Shown here in pieces: positions 35,542 to 46,469 of a stretch of 64,000 bases of DNA (its first letter is position 1; each line of letters starts with the position of its first letter). The notes under the pieces are model-generated. The model was not told where the DNA came from. It saw only the letters and a list, made by a program, of their open reading frames with translations, and ran no database searches. This DNA is from Cucumis sativus. Taxonomy: Eukaryota > Streptophyta > Magnoliopsida > Cucurbitales > Cucurbitaceae. The stretch covers positions 21,076,501 through 21,140,500 of the forward strand of contig NC_026657.2 in assembly GCF_000004075.3 (NCBI RefSeq). The letters are read 5' to 3'. The position numbers and the translations under genes were made by a program.

Positions 35542-37456
35542 TTTGTATGAAAAGTATGTTATACTTCAAAGTATATTTATCTGTTTTAAATGATTATGAA
35601 ATGGTTTTCAAACCATTAGTTGTAGCTCTGTATAAAAGATGTGCATGGTGAGATGAGGCGGGACAATGTATAAAAGATGTGCATTGAGCAACAAGGATGA
35701 ATCGATGTTGCTTTTTGTTTGATAAGCAATTGGAAGATGATAACAATGAATTTTGTAATATTGATCATACTCCATAACCAAGTTTCGATAATGTACTAAG
35801 ATTAGATGTTCCTTCTTTCGTCAATTATTGGAAGGATTCGAAAGCGAGCATGACCATAAGCTTCACTTAATCCCATATAAGAAAGCTTTATGAGATATTC
35901 ATATTGAACAAAAAAATGTTAAGGTCATTGACTCCTCCACGGGTACATTTACTACATCTGAAACTAGGTCGATAATTAATGTGTTCATCCCAAATTGTTT
36001 TCATTTACAAGAAATACATCATGACAGAGTTATGTTCTTGATTCAAAGTAGCAAGGCTCCATTTGAGTTGAAAAATTCTAGGGCCATAATCTTTCTTTGA
36101 GATCGAGCCATATAGCACGCATCGAATAAGGTATTGTGTCACTTTCCTTTGATACCGAGATTACAACGCTTATTTGTTTCGCAAGAAGGATTCGTTGACG
36201 TGAGATGACACCAATGCAAACGTGTTCAAACAGATGATGTGTTGAAACATCCAGCCGATGCAGATGGATGGAAAAATTTTGATTCTGAATTTCATGATTT
36301 CGCTGCAGATGCAAGGTGTTGGAATTTTTTGTCCTAAAACTCGTAGTTTATAATCATATTTTGTTCAATAAAGTTGTTATTGAGAAATTAAATATTATAA
36401 TCTTAAATCCAATAAATCAAGTTCCAATGCTATTTTTGAATAAACTTGAACTTTATGTGTAAACGTAAACGTGGATCAAGTTCGAGTATATAGCCTAAAT
36501 AGTCTATAGTATATGAATAAAGGTTGGGCGCCTTATTTAGAGAAACTATGAATGCGACCCACTTTGTAGTACAAACGAGGTGATCCTGAATCGTTCATGT
36601 AGAGACATGAAAGTGGGGGCATCCTATGTAAATTGTTTACATAAGACTGAACCATGAATTAGTCATTTTTACGTTATAACACCGTTTACTGTTTAAAACT
36701 GACTATCTCAATTATTGATGACCTAGGTAACTTAGTCTTAATCCTGAGTTAACTATGAACTCCTGTTCACACGAGATTATCCTTAGATCTGCATAGGTGA
36801 GGGCAGCTCATCAGCGTTGGCCCAATAAGCCTCCCATTTCAGGGGTAAGATCGGGTGGATAGCTGGGAACATAGGGTACAAGATGGAATTCACTCCTACC
36901 CGCTTTAGGGTTAGTAGATAGGTTGTTCTCTTAAGCACTGAATCCAAGTCTTGAACAAGGGGCCCCACCCTCTCATTGGCTCGAGAGGGATTAAGTTTAT
37001 AGGTTGAACCTTAAACCAATTGTTCAATAGTGGATTAGTGGGACTTAAGGAGCAAGATGTAATCTTGGGGGTAAAACGGTATTTTGACCCAGCCAAGGTT
37101 ACGAGCAACCTGTGAAGGATTAACTTACTGATTATGGTTTTATCAAATGGACACAAATATATCTATAGTGAGGGGAGTGCAACTACGGGACTTTAGTGGA
37201 ATGACCCGTTAGTTAACGAATGTTGATTAACTCGGTTTAAAAGAGTTTAGCTAGTTAATCTTGAATCGTTGGAGCCCATGATCTATAGGTCCATTAGGTT
37301 CCTCTGCTAGCTCATATGGATTAAACTTAGAACAGTGTGATGAAATAAGTCGAATTGTTCGAATTGGGAGAAGAAAGAGAAACCGACAAATATAGTGATA
37401 TAGTCGTCGGTCTTCTAATTAGAAATAGAGCTTTATGTTTTACATACTATAAGTAT

Positions 37457-37738
37457 GAATGCGGATTCATACTAAGAAGCTCGGAATTGATGGAATTGGT
37501 CAAAAAATAGTAAAAAGTCAAAATGTTGACTTTTGACTTTGAAAAGTCAAACTTTGACCGGCCTTATATTCAAATGTGATTTGAATTTTGGAAAAATGAA
37601 TGCGGATTCATGCTCGGGAGGTTGGAATTAGTCAAGACGGACAAAATGGTAAAAAGTCAAAATATTGACTTTTGACTTAGAAAAGTCAAAGTTTGACTTT
37701 TGACTTGAAATATCTAATAACCATTTTACCATTGGACT
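37457..37738 (+). repeat. Internal 141-bp tandem duplication with W-box cluster in the solo LTR
   Basis: Two diverged copies start GAATGCGGATTCAT at 37,457 and 37,598. Each contains runs such as AAAGTCAAAATGTTGACTTT. At least twelve TTGAC/GTCAA cores lie within about 210 bases. TTGAC is the core bound by WRKY factors, so a stress-responsive enhancer is a possible reading. Confidence 0.7.
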
Positions 37739-37752
37739 AAGTTAGTGGGAAA

Positions 37753-37907
37753 ATCCAACATTTTGTTGGATAATCCCACTAACTCTTAGTGGGATATGTG
37801 GCTATATGAGATGTAGACACCTAACCCACTAAGTTCCACTAATTGTTAGTGGAACATTAGGTGTTGAGATTTGGTAAATTAATTACATGCATTTTTGCAT
37901 GTAATTA
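37753..37907. repeat. Run of perfect hairpins upstream of the LTR TATA box
   Basis: Consecutive perfect inverted repeats: ATCCAACA/TGTTGGAT (37,753-37,771), ATCCCACTAA/TTAGTGGGAT (37,773-37,795), GTTCCACTAA/TTAGTGGAAC (37,833-37,855) nested inside ACACCTAA/TTAGGTGT (37,817-37,864), and TAATTACATGCA/TGCATGTAATTA (37,880-37,907). Loops are 3-4 bases except for the outer nested pair. Confidence 0.9.
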
Positions 37908-37910
37908 GGT

Positions 37911-37919
37911 TATAAATAG
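37911..37919 (+). promoter_or_regulatory. TATA box of the solo LTR
   Basis: TATAAATAG four bases after the last hairpin, in the position expected for the U3 promoter of a long LTR. Confidence 0.6.
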
Positions 37920-38910
37920 GGGAGTTTTCAAATGGTTGAAAACTTTTGCCTTTTTTAATATACTCCAATATCTCAACCAAGAAAAAAAAAAACTTCTACC
38001 TTCCAATTTCCTTTTATCTCCATTACTTTCTACATCAAATTGGATCCCACAACCCAGTTCTTTGTCTAGAGGATAGTAGTTGAGCACTAGTGTTCGTCTC
38101 GGTTTGAATTGGTAAGGAGGTATCAAAGTTTTTGAAAGCTTCAAAGGTAATATTTCCTAAAACCCTAATTTGATTAGTTTAGGGTTACTTGTTAATTGTG
38201 GCAATTAGGGTAGAAATTCGATTCTTTTTCCGTTGTGCATATCTTAGTTCTATCACAAGGAACATTCTTCTGGGGTTAGCTTCAAATGGTTTTAATTTGT
38301 TCAGTTATATGAGTATCTCGTACAGTATGTGGCCTGTGGTGTTAATTCCTTACAATTTTTCACCCTAGAAATGCATGAAAGAGTCAACTTTTTTCATGAC
38401 ATTGTTCACTCCCGGTCCAAAATCTCCTAGTAGGGAAATTGATGTTTACCTTAGACCTTTGATTGAGGAACGAACTTAAACAGTTATGGACTTTTGGGGT
38501 GTGTAAGTATGATTCCCTTACCAATAATTTCTTTCAGTTGTACGCAGCCTTGTTGTGGATGATAAATGACTTTCCAACGTATGGTGATTTATCGGTGTGG
38601 AATACAAAAGGGTATCAGGCATGTCATGGGAGATAGATCGTCCTTCGGGATAAGAGGGAAAATATTTTTCATGGGACATCCACGTTATCTTTCTGAGAAC
38701 CATGTTTGGCGAAGACGTAGGTTGCATGATGGCAAGGTAGAGCGTAGGGTTGTTCCAATGGTAATGAATGGGCACGAACTAATAGAACAAGTAGATCAAT
38801 TGAAATTTTTCAGTTATTAGTAAACATCATGCATTAAAGGAGAAGAAATTATGTACTTATACTTCTCCAATTCATAACTTACATAAAATTTTATTTGTTG
38901 CAGGGTCAAA

Positions 38911-39257
38911 ATGTTGGAACTTCAGTCCCAGCCTACCCTAGAGAGTTCTCAACCACTCTCTAATGATGATATCTGTGAGATCATTTTGGATAAGCATCCA
39001 AGCTACTCAAAAGGTCTTGGTTGGGGACCCATACCTAAGTCTGCAAAAGTCCTTGTAACAGTTCTTCGACCACTTATTTGCATTCTACCGCGGTCGAACA
39101 AGCTAATGCAATCCTCATTAAGCAACAAAGACTCGAGATTCAAGAAACTAGACACATGATTGAAGAGCAGAGAAGGTTCTTCGAGATGCAGTCTAAACAA
39201 ATGGAAGAAACGATGAAGAAGATTGAAGAATTGAGTCGGACACAGGGAGGATCGTGA
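38911..39257 (+). pseudogene. Second-gene remnant of the decayed CACTA
   Basis: MLELQSQPTLESSQPLSNDD and SYSKGLGWGPIPKSAK match the C-terminal part of the En/Spm accessory protein. After a frame change near 39,055 the coil continues (QRLEIQETRHMIEEQRRFFE, ending RTQGGS then TGA at about 39,257). It lies downstream of the TNP2 remnant on the same strand, in the normal CACTA gene order. Confidence 0.8.
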
Positions 39258-39479
39258 GGCATCCTCGACTTTCTTATTTTAATTTTCTTTTTCATGTCAC
39301 TTTTCTTAATGAATTTGAAACTATGTTCTTGTGACGTTTATCTAATTATAACAAAATTTCAATTTGGATATATTATTTACTATTTTGGTTGTTCAATTTT
39401 TATTTAAACTAAATCAAAATTGAATAGAAACTACAATTTAAACAAAAAAAACTAAAAATTAAACAAAAATAAATAAATA

Positions 39480-39845
39480 ATAATAGTAATAATAATGTAA
39501 AAAAAATTAAATACTATTCTCGAAGCCGATAATGTGTTGGGAAAAAGGTTTTTCCCTGACGCATTGTAGATGGCGTTGGGGAAAAGTTTCACGACGCACC
39601 GTCTCTCGACATGAAGAGAATCCTAGGGGTAAGCTGACACATAATGGACGTCGATGAAAGTACCATCGGGAGATATGAAATGCCGATGCAGTTTTGTGGT
39701 GTGTCAGGGATGGGTCTCCTGACACAATTTTACCAACATTCGTCCGACAGACGTCGAGTAATACATTGGGAGAGTTGTTCCCGACGTTTTTCTTAATATT
39801 TTCCGACGTTGTAACGTGTCGGAAATACACCAATCTCTTGTAGTG
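39480..39845 (+). mobile_element. Right terminus of the decayed CACTA
   Basis: Ends CTCTTGTAGTG, the reverse complement of CACTACAAGAG. Subterminal motifs CCCGACGTT, GACGTCGA and TTGGGA recur inside. The left terminus is missing, so the element is truncated at its 5' side. Confidence 0.7.
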
Positions 39846-40994
39846 TTAAAAGAAATAGAAGAAAGAAGAATTGGATTTTACGGTTGTAGACGCCATGAAT
39901 TAAGAAGAAAATTTGTCATGATGAAGAGAGAGTTTTCTTTAATATGGTAAGAAAGTAAATTCTGGAAAATGGATGATTTATCTTATTCTTCTCCTCTCTT
40001 AATAGATTCATATGTGTATATAGTGATAATAAACAAACTTAAACTAAAAGTAAAATCTCAACAACTTGCAGTTAATATGCATAATAGATTGTGCACTTCT
40101 AGCCTCAAGTCTCAAGGTAGATACAATAAATTATGGCCATGACAACGGATTTGTTGTTGTTGCTACCGTTGTTGATTGGCAATGTAATTGTTATTGATAC
40201 GATTTGGAAATTATGAATCTACCGCTACCGTTTAGGGTCAAGTAGTAATTTACTGAAAAAATTACCAACGGTAGAGGAAGTGGGGAACAAATTATAGTGT
40301 ATTTTCCACTTTTACGCTGCACCAATTTACAAATCAACTCCTATTTTCTGAGAATTTCATTTGAGCCCAATTTTAGTTATACCTATATAATTCACTTCGA
40401 ATATTTTTACTCTGAATATATACATATATAAAATTTTATTTCAAATATTTTATTCTTTATTGTTTTTATCATTTTGAAAATAAGATAAGCTAGTCAAATA
40501 TGGAGAAGTATCTTGAAGTATTGATATCAATATAAAAGTATTACCATCAACTATTCCAAAAATAAAAATCTTAATATTGTTTGAAGAGGTAGAACGTAAT
40601 TAAGATTAAAGAGTGAATATTAGAAAATGTGAATAATAAAAATAAAATAAACATGATGCGTGAAAACAATGAAAAAAGGGTTAATGAGTGAAAGTTGCAA
40701 ATATGTAAACCATTTTTCAAATATTTATAAACAGTCTATCGGTCTATAGCACAATTGTTTGAAAAATAATGTTGTTATACAGTTTGATTGCTAAGACTGC
40801 TATTCATTGTGGTTGCAATACAAATTCATCTCCATACCGTGGAGGTTGATACGTTTTTGTTACATGACTTCTCCCTCTTCACTCTCGGTCGTGATCGTCG
40901 GGAAACAAAGAAAAAGGGTGTAGTGCTTTCACTTACGGCGGAGGGATCTGTAAAATTCAACACTTCGTGGCCAGAAAAGTAAAATAGCGCACAA
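39846..40994. other. Intergenic DNA upstream of MED6
   Basis: AT-rich. Probably contains the MED6 promoter and 5' UTR in its last few hundred bases; TTTATAAAC at about 40,726 is a weak TATA candidate. No other gene seen. Confidence 0.5.
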
Positions 40995-43900
40995 ATGGCA
41001 ACTCCACCACCACCGACGGCTCCGCCAGGGACCGGGAATTTCGAGGGGGGGCCGCTGCCAGCAGCGCCTCAGCCTCCGGGCACGGACATGACTGGAATTT
41101 GCTTTAGAGACCAGCTTTGGCTCAATACTTACCCTCTTGATCGAAACTTGGTTTTCGATTACTTCGCCTTGTCGCCTTTCTACGACTGGACTTGTAACAA
41201 CGAACAACTCAGAATGCGCTCCATTCACCCCCTCGATCTTTCTCAACTCTCGTACGATTTCTCATCTTCTTTTTTTTTTTTTTTTTTAAATTTCTATTGA
41301 CAGGATTTCGTTTTCTCTATTAATTGATTTCTTCGTTTAATTGATTGTATGTATCTTACATATTTCCCCCCGTACTTGGATAATTCAACCTTGTTCTTTA
41401 TATGTTCTTGTTTTATTAAGATTTCCGAAATTTGTGAATTGTAACCCTAGGATTCAGTTTCATTTAGGCATTACCATGATGGGTAATCTTCTGTTCAACA
41501 GAAAAATGACAGGCATAGAGTACATGCTGAATGAAGTTATGGAGCCTCACCTTTTCGTTTTCAGAAAGCAAAAAAGGGATGGTCCTGAGAAAGTCACACC
41601 GATGCTGACTTATTATATCTTGGATGGTTCAATCTACCAGGCGCCTCAACTTTGCAGTGTTTTTGCTGCTCGCGTTGTGAGATTGGCATACTTATCTTTC
41701 TTTGTCACTTTCATTTGTTTGATGCAATCTTAGTTTTTCTTCTTTTTTCCTCATAATTCTTGCATTTGGATAATTTCTTAGTTCCATTTAGTAAATTATC
41801 GTGTTGGGTAACATCTCTTCAACTGGAAATTTAATTGCTGGATTCCTTTTTTCTTCTTTGTTTTGAAATTAATGTAGAATTTGTTTAAAACTGCAAGGCT
41901 ATTATGTATTCTGCTTCTCTCTTCCTCTGTTTTTTTGTAATCTTACATTGAGTCTTCATCATACTGCAGAGTCGGGCACTGTATTACATATCAAAGGCCT
42001 TTACCACTGCTTCCTCAAAGTTGGAGAAGATAGGATATGGTATCTTCTAGCTATTAGTGATATATTTTTTGCTCACACTATTTTAAGTTATAGTTAAAAG
42101 ATACTCACCAATGACTTTACACCTCACGGTTCTGCTATCTTAACACACATTTTTTAAGTTTTATTTAAGTCGTGCTAATTTTCTTTGAAAGAATTCTTTG
42201 AGCTTTTCAAGATTAACAGTTGGTTTCTTATTTTGAGATCACTTAACCTCGGTTTGGTAACCATTTTGTTTTTTGTTTTTAACTTTTTATAATTAAACCT
42301 ATTTCCTCCTCATGTCTTACAATTTTGCATCTTTCTTAAATACAATGGTTGAACGCTTAGCCAAATTCCAAAAATAAGAACAACTTTTTAAAAGCTACTT
42401 TTTAATTTTCAAATTTTGACTTGGTTTTTAAAACCATCAGTATAATGTAGATAACAAAGGAAGAAAGTTGGAGGTGGAAATAGTGTTTTAGGCTTAAGTT
42501 TTCAAAAACAAAAACCAAAAACAAAATGGTTACTCTGAGGACTCTTCCTAAGAAGAACAAGATCTCAATTTATTGAATTATATCTATGAAGAAATAAAAG
42601 ATAATCCAAGAATAAAGGAACTTGTGAGCCTCCCTCTTGAGTATTTTCACCCAAGCCCTAGATCACTCCACAAATTAACCTCCCTTCATTCACTCATTCT
42701 CTTGCTATTTATGCAACATGCTGTAGAAATTTTCATCGAAAGACCATTATACTAACATGCTAATATTCTTATCTAGGTATCTAACAGTCACCAAATGGGC
42801 ATTGGCCTTAGTGTTTAGTTTTCTCTTGTTTTATTTGATTAGGATTGTTTCAGTTTTCTGTGTAGATCTTACACTTTGTTAAAGGGTTTGTGGGTTTGTT
42901 GTTTTCTTTTTGAACTTTTGTATCTTGAGCATCAACCTCTTTACATCATTTCAGAGAATTAGAGACTCCTCAATACAAAAAACCAAGAAAGACCAAATTT
43001 TGATGCTTTCAGGCTTTAGATAGTTGATATTTATAGCACTCCAATAGGCTTTATGAATGTTCTTTTTTATTCAGACTTCATTCTGAAATCAAATTTTTGG
43101 GTCTTATATGGAATAGTTCATTCACATATGAAATGTAGAATGAACTTTAAAGATACAACACTGCCTAAATGCCTAACAAACTGTTTTCTCATTTCTGGTT
43201 CAGTTGATTCTGAAAATGAGAGTGAAGAAGTAAAACCTGCAAAAGAAACCATTAACTTTAAGGAAGTAAAGCGAGTTGATCATATTCTTGCATCTTTACA
43301 GCGCAAGGTAACTTTTTTCAACATCACAAATCATCTACTCTCTATTGACATAATCTGCATGAGCTTCATCTTTACTATAACAGAAAGTTATGTATAAATT
43401 GCGAAGTGCTAATTTATCTATTAAGAAGAAAGTGGTGAGAATTTGTATGCAGTTTTCCTATAAGTCATTATCACATTTCATTTAATAACAACAGAACTTT
43501 TTGAAGTTTCATCAGTTTATTTAAGTTTTGAACAATATTACCAAACCTAATCTAACTACTCACGAACCACTTACTCATTTTGAATGGAGAACTAATGACT
43601 TAGGCTTCAAATGTGTCCAGATTCAAATATATTGTACCTGTAAATAATTGAAATTAATTCAATTGAACTTGTAAAACAATTAAATTATCTAAATCGATAA
43701 ACTGCTGGTATAGTATACAAATGACTTTATGTGTGTCCATATTAATGGTTTATATTTTTCATATTGAAGATTTGGCTGGTCTTTTTGCCTATCCTAATTA
43801 AGAGACAAATCTTCTTGTTAAAAATTACAGCTGCCACCTGCCCCACCACCCCCACCATTTCCTGAAGGTTATGCTCCTGCTGCCACAGCAGAGACAGAAA

Positions 43901-43998
43901 AAGGCCCTGAAAATCAGCAAGGAGAGTCACAACAGCCTTCTGCAGATCCCATTATTGATCAGGGTCCAGCTAAAAGGATGAAATTTTCAAGTGTTTAG
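40995..43998 (+). CDS. MED6: Mediator complex subunit 6
   Basis: Five exons (40,995-41,251; 41,502-41,676; 41,970-42,039; 43,204-43,307; 43,831-43,998) join in phase to a 257-residue protein, close to plant MED6 length. The head-module subunit links DNA-bound activators to RNA polymerase II in the nucleus. Diagnostic stretches are [15 protein letters not shown] and [15 protein letters not shown] in exon 1, [11 protein letters not shown] and [12 protein letters not shown] in exon 2, and [20 protein letters not shown] in exon 3. Exon 4 has the acidic segment and [11 protein letters not shown]; exon 5 is proline-rich, ending in a basic [10 protein letters not shown]. The start is set by [12 protein letters not shown] in a GC-rich context. 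Intron 3 is long and holds a MITE-like hairpin. Copia debris begins within 600 bases of the stop. Confidence 0.96.
42246..42541. mobile_element. MITE-like element in MED6 intron 3
   Basis: The left end TTTGGTAACCATTTTGTTTT and the right end, read in reverse complement as GAGTAACCATTTTGTTTTTG, form terminal inverted repeats of about 35 bases around a 220-base core. This resembles the non-autonomous hAT-type repeats common in plants. No clear 8-bp duplication was seen. Confidence 0.6.
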
Positions 43999-44085
43999 GC
44001 TACCTTGCCTGTTGAGAAGCCTATTTAATCCTACAATTGAAATTCAACATGGATGACATCCCTGCACAAAGCATGGTGAGTTGTG

Positions 44086-44086
<1 letters not shown>

Positions 44087-44132
<46 letters not shown>
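44087..44132. repeat. (AC)23 microsatellite
   Basis: Uninterrupted AC repeat, followed by a C run and an A run, about 90 bases after the MED6 stop; possibly within its 3' UTR. Confidence 0.97.
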
Positions 44133-44134
<2 letters not shown>

Positions 44135-44552
44135 CCAAAAAAAAAAAAAGAAGAAAAGAGGAAAAAGGTCAAAGAGTTGGAATCTGCCTTGTGAAAAGCC
44201 TGTAGTTATAGACTTAACTTGTGATAATCCATTGTTTTAGTAGTAACTTGTACTACACTACCATGTAACCATCACTTCCTGATTTTGTTAGCTAGAATTG
44301 TTTGATACTCATATGACATACCACTAGTTGCTGTGTCTTTGTATTGTGATAACTTGGGAAGAAGGTTTTTAATATTGAACATGGTAATATAATTCTGCAA
44401 TATCTTGGGCTAGAGACTTAAAACATTGACATGATTGGAATCATAAGCTTTTATTTGTGTGTCATGTGTTTGGATCCTGTTAGGGAATGAATTATACATT
44501 CTTAGAATCATGCAATCTGACGTCTGGTACATAAAGTATTGCAAGTAGAGAC

Positions 44553-44953
44553 TGTTGCTAAGTTTACAAACCTGATGGTCAAAATGGGCTTCGAATCCTA
44601 ATGGAGGACTCATATACACTTCCTTTTCTAAATTCCCGTTTAGGAACGCGTTGTTAACATCAAGTTGATATAGAGGTTAGTCTTTATTCATTGTATCAGA
44701 TAGCAAGACTCTAACAATGTTTAAATTTGCAATAAGAGAGGGTCTCAGAGTAGTCAACCCCATAAGTCTAAGTGAACCCTTTTGCAACTAACCTGGCCTT
44801 ATGTCTATCAAGAGTATCATCTGCTTTGTACTTAATAGTAAACACCCATTTGCATTCCATAGTTTTATGTCCCTTAGAGAGAATGCAGAGCTCCAAGTCT
44901 TTTCTTTTCCAGGGCTGGAAGAAATCATGACTGTACTTTTCCACTCTGAGCAT
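44553..44953 (-). pseudogene. Reverse transcriptase remnants of the deleted copia
   Basis: The minus strand reads KTMECKWVFTIKYKAD and HKARLVAKGFT (44,953-44,768), then [19 protein letters not shown] and [18 protein letters not shown] up to about 44,553. The family motif normally goes on to GLKQSPR, but the sequence switches there to the 3' LTR end. The two pieces are separated by stops. Confidence 0.85.
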
Positions 44954-45136
44954 TTGAAGCCAACATGACTATTCTTGGGTATCGTAGTAGAGTCAAGACT
45001 GGTTGTAAGGCTCTGAACCGAGCAGATAAGTTCTTATAAGAAACATAGTTAGCAATAGAGTGTTTTGTGCAAGACCCGGTACCCTTCCTTAGTGTAATAG
45101 GTAGATCAAGAGACAGTTATACTTACTAATATTTTC

Positions 45137-45972
45137 TTAACGATTCTCCCTAGTTTCATTCTCAGTAACTTTTTGCAGTGACCTCATTCCCATCATCACT
45201 GCCCTTTCGATATGAACTTGCTTCCATTGTGTGTATAGGCGAGAGGCATTTTGATGTTTGGAATATAGTTTTTGGGTCGTGTCCCAAATATCCTTAGCAC
45301 TTGCAGCGTACAGTAAGGATTTGTTGGTATGTGTTGGGTCGAAGAAGAGAGTCCTCTCCTTATAAAGGTGTATGAAGGCTATGATCGGGAGTGTTGGATG
45401 TCGCCCCTTAGATAGTCTTAATTGCCGCAATTTGCTGTCAAAGCTCTTCCAATTGCTGGTAAGCTATACCCGAGGAAGAAGCTTGCACGTTAAGGTTGGA
45501 ATGTGCGGAAGATTCACCAACCTTAAATGTTGAGTGAATTTGAGGATTCCCAGCCCTGGGATAATAACTAGGGTTTGCAGCGAAATCAGTGGGTGGCAAC
45601 ACATACAGATTTGACTGCAGAAACAGTGGTGGCTGGACAGAATTAGATGGCAGAACATGGAGCACTATGTGGGGGACATTATAGGCTGCAAATGAAGATA
45701 AGGGTGGCAGAGAAGGATTGGCCGACATGATCTGAACCGGATGGGCTGGTTCGAAGGTTCTCAACGACGATGTGTGGAGCTTCGATGGTGGCACATGGAG
45801 TCGCGAACGATGGAAAGGGTGACGGAATCATGTTGGCCAGCGTTGTTTGAAGGTGGCGAAACCACTCATTCATGGCAATTCTGATTTGAGCATCAACGAC
45901 GACACTAATACTGACGACTGTCTTCTTTGTTTGGTTTCCATCAAGAGTTGTGTTGTCTAGGGTTTGGTCAAT
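45137..45972 (-). pseudogene. gag-like remnant of the deleted copia
   Basis: An N-terminal piece starting MVSEPDIDQTLDNTTLDG just after the primer site, then a serine/proline-rich part, then a gag core (ASAKDIWDTTQKLYSKHQNA). The pieces lie in different frames. The core resembles the capsid-like region of copia gag. Confidence 0.65.
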
Positions 45973-46469
45973 ATCGGGCTCTGATACCATATTGCAAGTA
46001 GAGACAAAGAACACCCACAAGTTTTACGTGGAAACCCTAGTCCAGGGAGAAACCATGTTGGAAATCTTTCTTATTGTTTTCTTTTCTTATATCACTGATG
46101 ATACAAGGGAGCATTAATTTATATGCAATAGAAGCCTAATTAAAATAATAAAAGAGAATTAGGGCAACATAAAAAACTAAAAAACCTTTGAGCTTTCAAC
46201 CTACAAGTCCACTAATACTAACATAAAGTATAATCTAAGATGATAAATTTCAAAAAGACTTTTAGGATATAATGGAAATTAGTTATAATGTTAAAACTCC
46301 TGCTATTTTGTTATTGGTGATTATTCTGTTATCCCCCACTTACGTGTACTTCCATTAGGTATTTATATTGTCCATTCTTAATAATAAAGATTGAGCAAGT
46401 TATTTAATCTCTATGTTAGTTTAATATGGTATCAGTTGATATTCATTGAGAAACTTCTGAGTTCATTTG

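Larger units (their letters stand above)
36317..38255 (+). mobile_element. Solo LTR, 1,939 bp
   Basis: Begins TGTTGGAATTTTTTG and ends TTCTATCA, giving TG...CA ends. CAAGG flanks it at 36,312-36,316 and 38,256-38,260. No internal retroelement sequence or second LTR is present, so it is the product of LTR-LTR recombination. Strand is set by a TATA box at 37,911 and typical LTR polarity. The family (copia or gypsy) cannot be told from the LTR alone. Confidence 0.9.
36130..38818 (+). pseudogene. TNP2 transposase pseudogene of a second CACTA, split by a solo LTR
   Basis: Plus-strand family similarity runs through 36,135-36,316 (FPLIPRLQRLFVSQEG, KHPADADGWKNFDSEF) and resumes at 38,261 (SYSMWPVVLIPYN, REIDVYLRPLIEE), then 38,536-38,818 (LLWMINDFPTYGDLS, MGHPRYL). 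With the solo LTR and one CAAGG copy removed, the two sides read in the same frame. At least two Trp codons of the family are stops (R-stop-H near 36,205 and P-stop-K near 38,368), and there is a frame break before 38,536. The gene is dead. Confidence 0.9.
44537..46223 (-). mobile_element. copia element with a large internal deletion
   Basis: On the minus strand the 5' LTR (46,223 down to 45,990; TGTTAGTATTAGTGG...CTTGCAATA) is followed directly by the primer site TGGTATCAGAGC. Gag-like coding follows (about 45,972-45,137), then two reverse transcriptase pieces. The element ends at 44,537 with only the last 16 bases of the 3' LTR. TAAAG flanks both ends (44,532-44,536 and 46,224-46,228). Everything between the middle of reverse transcriptase and the end of the 3' LTR is gone. 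The junction falls where the coding motif for SLY resembles the LTR end TCTCTAC, suggesting microhomology-mediated deletion. Confidence 0.85.

Noticed and set aside
44037..44240. Plus-strand frame with a His-Thr repeat
   Set aside because: It translates the AC microsatellite.
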